Part shown: positions 57,937 to 64,000 of the stretch, in pieces
Layout: each line of letters starts with the position of its first letter
Numbering within the stretch: position 1 is the first letter of the stretch
Source of the DNA: Corydoras sp. C115
Lineage: Eukaryota > Chordata > Actinopteri > Siluriformes > Callichthyidae
Assembly (NCBI GenBank): GCA_019802505.1
Contig: JAFMOC010000095.1
Coordinates: 1,036,001 to 1,100,000 of the forward strand
DNA length: 64,000 bases
Direction of reading: 5' to 3'
Position numbers and translations under genes: made by a program
The notes under the pieces: generated by a model
Told to the model about the DNA's origin: nothing
What the model saw: only the letters and a program-made list of their open reading frames with translations
Databases searched by the model: none

Positions 57937-58300
57937 GGCGGCATGGTGGCATAGTGGTTAGCACGTTCGCCTCTCAGCGCTAGGGATTCCCGGTTCGAAT
58001 CCCCATCTGGGTGGAGTTTCCATGTTCTCCCCGTGTCTGCGTGGGTTTCCTCCGGGTTCTCCGGTTTCCTCCCACAGTCCAAAAACATGCATCAAGTCAA
58101 TTGAATTCTCCAAATTGCCCTGTATAGAGTGTGTGTGTGTGTGTGTGTGTGAGTGAGAGTGTGCCCAGCGATGGACTGGCGCCCTGTCCTGGGTCTATCT
58201 GCCCAGCGCCCGAAATGTTCTCCCCTGGATGGGCATGGGGAACCCCACCGTGACCCTACTAGAGGATAAAGCGGGAGATAATGAATGAATGAATGAATGA

Positions 58301-58331
<31 letters not shown>

Positions 58332-58580
58332 CTGTCTGGGTGGCCTAGTGGTTAGCACGTCTGCCTCTCTGGGCTGGGGATCCAGGTCGAAACACAGACT
58401 CAAGGTACATGGAATACTCCAAATTGCCCCATATAGAGTCTGTGTGTGTGAGTGTGCCCAGTGATAGATTGGCGCCCTGTCCTGGGTGTATCTGCCCAGC
58501 GCCTGAAACGTTCTCCCCTGCATGGGCATGGGGAACCCCCCCGCGACTCTAGTAGGAGATAATGCGTGATATAATGGATG
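57937..58580 (+). mobile_element. Two SINE-A copies separated by (AAT)n
   Basis: 57937-58302 is complete with an (ATGA)n tail. (AAT)n is at 58303-58331. 58333-58580 is internally deleted. Confidence 0.9.
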
Positions 58581-58939
58581 TATGTATGGATATCTGCCAC
58601 CCTGTCAGCTGTTCCCCCTCACGATTATGAAGCAAAAGATGGTTGTCACAATCTGCAGAGCGAGAACGGCATACTGATTACGTAAAGCAATGCAATATGC
58701 AGATACGCTGTTCTCCTCGACGAGGCTGGAAAAGCCCCTCACTTTTTCCAGAAGCGTCTAAAGTGGGTCAGTCATGTCTTGTGGAGGAGCGTGCAGCTGC
58801 TTCGGTGTACAGCCGAGCGTGTCCCCCTCCCGTCTGTCCATGGCTACCCTCGCTGCATTTCTCATCCTCGTCTCCTCTGATGGGGAGGGAGTGGTATTCA
58901 TCGAATATATCCTTCAAATATATCCATCAAATATATCTG
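58581..58939. other. FGF14 intron 1, unique sequence
   Basis: No recognised feature. Tandem ATATATCCATCAAATATATC-like words occur at the right end. Confidence 0.45.
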
Positions 58940-59600
58940 TAGGTGGCATGGTGGCTTGGTGGTTAGCATGTTCTCCTCTCAGTGCTAAGGATTCCCAGTT
59001 CGAATCCCCATCTGAGTGGAGTTTCCATGTTCTCCCCATGTCCGTGTGGGTTTCCTCTGGGTTCTCTGGTTTCCTCCCACAGCCCAAAAACATGGATCAA
59101 GTCAATTGAGTTCTCCGAATTGCCCCATATAGCGTGTGTATGTGTGAGTGAGTGAGTGCCCAGCGATAGATTGGTATCCTGGCCTGGGTGTATCTGCCCA
59201 GCGCCCAAAACATTCTCCCCTGGATGGGGAACCATAATAAACCCAATGACCATAATAGAGGATAAAGTGGAAGATAATGAATAACATCTAGTGGTGAACA
59301 TGGTTGAACGTGGTTCTCCTCACAGCGCTAGGGATTCCCGGTTCGAATCCCAATCTGGGTGGAGTCTCCATGTTCTACCCGTGTCCACGTGGGTTTCCTC
59401 CGGGTTCTCCAGTTTCCTCCCACAGTCCAAAAACATGGATCAAGGTCAATTGAACGCTCTAAATTGCCCCATATAGAGTGTGTTTGTGTGAGTGAGTGTG
59501 TGCCCAGTGATAGATTGGCGTCCTGTCCTGGATGTATCTACCCCCCCAAACCACCACCACCCCTGCGACCCTAGTAGAGGATAAAGGGAAGCTAATGGAT
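58940..59600 (+). mobile_element. Two SINE-A copies
   Basis: 58940-59283 (head GGTGGCATGGTGGCTTGGTG) and 59290-59600 (head partly replaced by GTGAACATGGTTGAACGTGG). Confidence 0.88.
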
Positions 59601-60564
59601 AACAATGGTGTGATTGCCATCTATGGTACTCATTGATACCAACTAAAGGTGTCATAAACGTATCCGAGGTAATCAAAGGAACATATCTCGCTTTAATCAG
59701 CGAAATGATGAAGAGGCAGAATAATAAGGAGACGGTGACTAAATGAAAGCCCCGTTTGATTTCGTCTGAAGCACAATGCTGCAGGCTCTCGCCTAGATCT
59801 GCACACGCTGCCAAGTCCTCTCGCTTTTTCTCGAGATAAAAGTCAATTCTTTGTTTAAAAAGCATGTTCCGTGTCAAGAGGTATGGCAGAGGGTGCGGAA
59901 TAACAGAGAGGATTAAGGTGGCGAGTGAAACGGGGGTATTTTTAAATGAGGTTTTACAATAGAGTAGTGTCTTAAGAGACAGGAAGTGGATTTAGACATC
60001 GGGATTCATTCTTGCAATGTTCCGTCAAGGATGTTCTGGTGAGGAGTGATGTGACACACTCGGAACGCCTGCTGCTTATCAAATTTAGTGTGATTGCCAT
60101 ATACGGTTGTCATATGGTTGTCATCCTTATTGCAATTTTCGAGTTATCAACATAAGTTTCGCAGAACACATCCGGCTCATTGGTGTGATTAGGGCTTGTT
60201 CGTAGCTAAGGAATCGGCCGGACCGTTCCCGAGATATTCCCGTTTTATCCGAGGTAAAATGCCCCATTCACTTTGCATTGCAGTGACTTTTGCGCTCCCG
60301 TAATTCGGCCAATTTTTGAGCTTCAAAGACGAAATTCACTGAGCTGAGAGATGGCTGGAGTCAAACCAGTCATGTTAAATCGTAGAGTGATCGCATACTT
60401 CCTTCACTCCTGATCACTCCTCAAATTTGGCTTAGTTTATTTCCAATGGGTCAAATTTTAATTTTTAAAGTGGTGTAAATCGGTCAATTTTTGAGCTACA
60501 AAGAAGAAATTCGCCACTTTTTACTGCATTCACTGTATTACTTTGTAATACACACCGATTAAGT
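59601..60564. other. FGF14 intron 1, longest unique block
   Basis: About 960 bp with no SINE. The section 60270-60510 contains two similar words (CAATTTTTGAGCTTCAAAGA and CAATTTTTGAGCTACAAAGA), suggesting an old duplicated repeat. No FHF first exon (alternative N-terminus) is recognised. Confidence 0.45.
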
Positions 60565-60895
60565 GATTCATTCAATCATTATCTTCTGCTTTATCCTCTA
60601 TTAGGGTCGCCGGGGGGTTCCCCATGTCCATCCAGGGGAGAACATTTCAGGCGCTGGGCAGATACACCCAGGACAGGGCGCCAATCTATCGCTGGGCACA
60701 CACTCACTCACACAGACACACTCTATATGGATAAATTTAGATCATTCCATTGACCTTGATCCATGTTTTTGGACTGTGGGGGGAAAGCGGAGAACCCGGA
60801 GGAAACCCACGTGGACACGGGGAGAACATGGAAATTCCACCCAGATTGGCATTCGAACCTGGTAACGAACATGCTAACCACTAATCCACAAACAT
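60565..60895 (-). mobile_element. SINE-A copy
   Basis: CAATCATTATCTTCTGCTTT to CTAACCACTAATCCAC. Part of the head is deleted (CCTGGTAACGAACATGC). Confidence 0.87.
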
Positions 60896-61608
60896 GTCCA
60901 CGATACAGTCCAAAAACATGGATACAAGGTGATTTATCCACTCTAAATTGCCCCCATAAAGTGAGGAGAAATTATTAGTTGCGGAGAATGTCTTTCTTAT
61001 TATTACTTTTAAGAAGACCCCATTTAAGTTATTCATTGAGTGTCTGCCCAATCTGTTGCACACCCACACACACAGACTCAAAATAGGGGCAATTTAGAGC
61101 AGCCAATTCACATTAAAGACATGTTTTTGGACTGTGGAAGGAAACCGGAGAACCCAGAGAAAACCCACGTGGACACGGGGAGAACATGGACACTCCACCC
61201 AGATTGAGATTCGAAACTTGTAACGAATGTGCTAACCACTAATCCACAAACATGTCCACGACACAGTCCATAAACATGGATTCAAGGTGATTTATCTGTT
61301 CTAAATTGCCCCCATAAAGTGTGGTCTTTCTTATTATTACTTTTATGAAGACCCCATTTCATTTATTCATTGAGTGTGTGCCCAATCTATCGCACACCCA
61401 CACACACAGACTCCATATTGGGGCAATTTAGAGCAGCCAATTCACATTAAAGCCATGTTTTTGGACTGTGGAAAGAAACCGGAGAACCCAGAGAAAACCC
61501 ACGCGGACACGGGAAGAACATGGACACTCCACCCAGATTGAGATTCGAACCTGGAACCCCAGTGCTGAGAGGAGAACATGCTAAACACCACACCACCGTG
61601 CCACCCCC
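60877..61608. repeat. Tandem duplication of about 360 bp with SINE-A parts
   Basis: CTAACCACTAATCCACAAAC, ATGTCCACGAYACAGTCCA, TTCTTATTATTACTTTTA, GAAGACCCCATTT and CAATTTAGAGCAGCCAATTC all occur in both halves, offset by about 365 bp. The block contains a degenerate SINE-A head in minus orientation twice. Confidence 0.87.
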
Positions 61609-61960
61609 ATTCGTTATCTTCCACATTATCTAGGGTCTAGGGTCGCGGGGGTGGGGGGGTTGTTCTCCACACCATCCAGTGTAGAACGTTTTGGGCACTG
61701 GGCAGATACACCCAGGACAGGACGTCAATCTATCACTGGACACACACTCACTCACACAAACACACTCTATATGGGGCAATTTGAAGAACTCAATTGACCT
61801 TGATCCATGTTTTTGGACTGTGGGAGGAAACCGGTGAACCCAGAGGAAACCCACACAGACACGGGGAGAACAAGGAAACTCCACCCAGATTGGGATTCGA
61901 ACCGCAGAAATCCCCAGCGCTGAGAGGAGAACATGCTAACCACTAAACCACCACCCCGCT
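61609..61960 (-). mobile_element. SINE-A copy
   Basis: GTTATCTTCCACATTATCTA to the inverted head CTAAACCACCACCCCGC. Confidence 0.88.
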
Positions 61961-62006
61961 TTGTTGTTATTATCATAACATTTTTTTTAATATATAATTC
62001 ATACCA

Positions 62007-62545
62007 GGCGGCTCGGTGGCTTAGTGGTTAGCATGTTCTCCTCTCAGCGCTGGGGATTCCCGGGTCGAATCCCAATCTGGGAGGAGTTACCATGTTCTCC
62101 CCGTGTCCGTGTGGGTTTCCTGCGGGTTCTCCGGTTTCCTCCCACAGTCCAAAAACATGGCTCAAGGTCAATTGAGTTCTCCAAATTGCCCCATAAAGAG
62201 TGTGTCTGTGTCAGTAAGTGTGTGTCCAGCGATAGATTGGCGCCCTGTCCTGGGTGTATCTCCCCAGCGCCCGAAACGTTCTCCCCTGGGTGGGCATGGG
62301 GAACCCCCCCACCACCCTAATAGAGGATAAAGCGGGAGATAATGGATGGATGGATGAATGGATGGATGGATAATTCATACTACACTATGATAACCTTCTT
62401 AATTTATTATTTTATATATAGTGATAGATGGGCATCCTGTACCGGGTGTATCTGCCCAGCACCCGAAACGTTCTCCCCTTGATGGGCCCCCCCCCCACAA
62501 CCCGAGTAGAGGATTAAGCAGAAGATAATGAATGTATGAATAAAT
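62007..62545 (+). mobile_element. SINE-A full copy and 3' fragment
   Basis: 62007-62372 is complete, with GGATGGATGAATGGATGG tail. 62420-62545 is a 3' part only. Confidence 0.9.
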
Positions 62546-62599
62546 ATAGGTTCTTATAGAAAAATCCATAAATAAAGAGCAATGTGTATACACGTACGG

Positions 62600-62900
62600 T
62601 GTGGTGTTTATTATTTTCTCATTTTCTAAGTCGTTTATCCTAATTACGGTCGTGAAAGGTGCAGCAGCAGTACTCAGCACACCCTCCGGGCAAAAGTCGA
62701 TACATGGTGGACAAACGCCCAAACACATTCACACCAACATTTCCACCCGGAGGTCATTTAATATCCACTTAATATCCACGCACATGTTTTGGAACAGTGG
62801 AAATAAACAGGCGCTCCCGGAGGAAATCGCGAATGAACGTGGAGAACATGCAAATTCCACCAAAAGGGCAGGGGCCAATATTCTGGAAATTGATTCTAGA
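62600..62900 (-). mobile_element. Old divergent SINE-A relative
   Basis: Collinear but diverged: AGTCGTTTATCCTAATTACG matches the tail-side TTTATCCTCTACTAGGGTCG, ACATGTTTTGGAACAGTGGA matches CATGTTTTTGGACTGTGGGA, and GTGGAGAACATGCAAATTCC matches GGGAGAACATGGAAACTCC. It is probably an older subfamily. Confidence 0.5.
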
Positions 62901-62963
62901 ATCCCGCTGTGAGACAACGGAGCAACCTGTCTTTATTTATATAGGAGTGTCAGAAACATCATC

Positions 62964-63030
62964 TCAACTCATTATCTTCCACTTAATGCCCTACTAGGGT
63001 CACAGGGGGCGGGGGGGGGGCACACACTCA
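62964..63030 (-). mobile_element. SINE-A tail-side fragment
   Basis: CATTATCTTCCACTTAATGC to a G run, leading into the SINE-derived array. Confidence 0.8.
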
Positions 63031-63267
63031 TACAGACACACACACACACACACACTATATGGGGCATTTTGGAGCATTCAGAAAATATATGAGGTGGATG
63101 CACCTAGGACTGGGTGCCAATCTATCACTGGACACACAGACAAACACACACTATATGGGGCAATTTGGAGCATTCCGAAAATATTTGAGGCGCTGGGCAA
63201 ATACACCCAGGACAGGATGCCAATCTTATACACACACACAGACACAAACTCACACTATATGGGGCAA

Positions 63268-63308
<41 letters not shown>

Positions 63309-63428
63309 AACACACACACACACACACACACACTATATGGGGCATTTTGGAGCATTCAGAAAATATATGAGGTGGATGCACCTAGGACTGGGTGCCAATC
63401 TATCACTTGACACACACACTCACACTCA

Positions 63429-63467
<39 letters not shown>

Positions 63468-63730
63468 TATGGGGCAATATGGAGCATTCATAAAATATTT
63501 GTGGGGCTGGGCAAATACACCTAAGCCTGGGTGCCAATCTATCACTGGGCACACACTCACACACTATATGGGGCAATCTTATACACACAAACACATGCAT
63601 ACACACACACACAAACACCATATGGGGCAATCTTATACACACACACACTATATGGGGCAATTTGGAGCATTCAGAGAATATTTGAGGTGCTGGGCAAATA
63701 CACCCAGTATAGGGTGGCAACACTCCCATA

Positions 63731-63809
<79 letters not shown>

Positions 63810-64000
63810 ATATGGGGCAATTTGGAGCATTCAGAAGATATTTGAGGCACTGGGCAAATACAACCAGGACAAGATGCCAATCTACCACTGGGCACACACA
63901 CACTCACACACACAGAGACACACACCATATGGGGCAATCGTATACACACAAACACATGCACACACACACACACACACACTATATGGGGCAATCATACACA
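63020..64000. repeat. SINE-A-derived tandem array with (CA)n and (CT)n
   Basis: Each unit combines CACACACTATATGGGGCAAT, TTTGGAGCATTCAGAAAATA, TTTGAGGYGCTGGGCAAATA, CACCCAGGACAGGATGCCAA and CTATCACTGGGCACACAC. This is an inner section of SINE-A read in minus orientation. At least six units of 90-170 bp differ in (CA)n length. A (CT)n run lies at 63738-63783. The array continues past the right edge. Confidence 0.92.

Noticed and set aside
50269..64000. Search for an FGF14 first exon (FHF alternative N-terminus)
   Set aside because: No basic N-terminal coding segment joined to a donor in the right phase was recognised. It probably lies beyond the window.

Overview
The window is vertebrate nuclear DNA and almost certainly teleost. 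It carries spliced exons of two deeply conserved genes in a convergent arrangement, embedded in dense interspersed and tandem repeats. The dominant interspersed repeat is a tRNA-headed SINE resembling the DANA-type SINEs of fishes. That makes an ostariophysan fish (catfish, characin or cyprinid relative) the best guess, but I cannot name a species. No prokaryotic genes, CRISPR arrays, rRNA genes or intact tRNA genes are visible.

Plus strand, 1581-15892: the last six coding exons of ITGBL1 (integrin subunit beta like 1, a secreted protein built of integrin-type EGF repeats). All junctions carry AG/GT splice sites and are phase 1. Together they encode 233 residues and end in TGA. A possible ATTAAA poly(A) signal lies at 16049. 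One exon is abnormal: the exon at 11545-11604 encodes only the last four cysteines of a repeat in which every neighbouring repeat exon has eight. The place where the first half should lie is filled by two SINE copies.

Minus strand, 50268 down to about 17229: exons 2-5 of FGF14 (an intracellular FGF-homologous factor and modulator of voltage-gated sodium channels). Coding pieces are at 50158-50268, 47331-47434, 24859-25057 and 21522-21664, giving 185 residues plus the TAG stop. Exon 1 is not seen and probably lies beyond the right edge. The 3'UTR seems to run to an AATAAA at 17229-17234. A nearer AATAAA lies at 20367-20372, and a roughly 295-bp minisatellite (18070-20190) lies between the two. 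ITGBL1 and FGF14 are also neighbours on human chromosome 13q33, so this is conserved synteny.

The rest is repeats. About 90 full or partial copies of one SINE family (called SINE-A here) are present, many in tandem, head-to-head or mosaic arrangements. A palindrome-rich MITE-like family (GGTAACACTTT ends; words such as CATAATGCATTAT) dominates the ITGBL1 introns. Tandem arrays include a 28-bp minisatellite whose unit is a perfect CArG box (3080-4260), a dimeric satellite of about 326-bp monomers (28085-30430), a 240-bp VNTR with an embedded (GT)n in FGF14 intron 1 (51690-54715) and a SINE-derived array at the right edge (63020-64000). Smaller remains of Tigger/pogo-like, hAT-like and Helitron-like transposons occur. 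A few repeat-free blocks (6590-6850, 13170-13610, 23104-23490, 42945-43260) look like candidate conserved non-coding elements.

I found no evidence of a new multi-gene system. The most unusual signals are the half-lost ITGBL1 repeat exon, the CArG-box array, the minisatellite inside the putative FGF14 3'UTR and the strictly alternating dimeric satellite.
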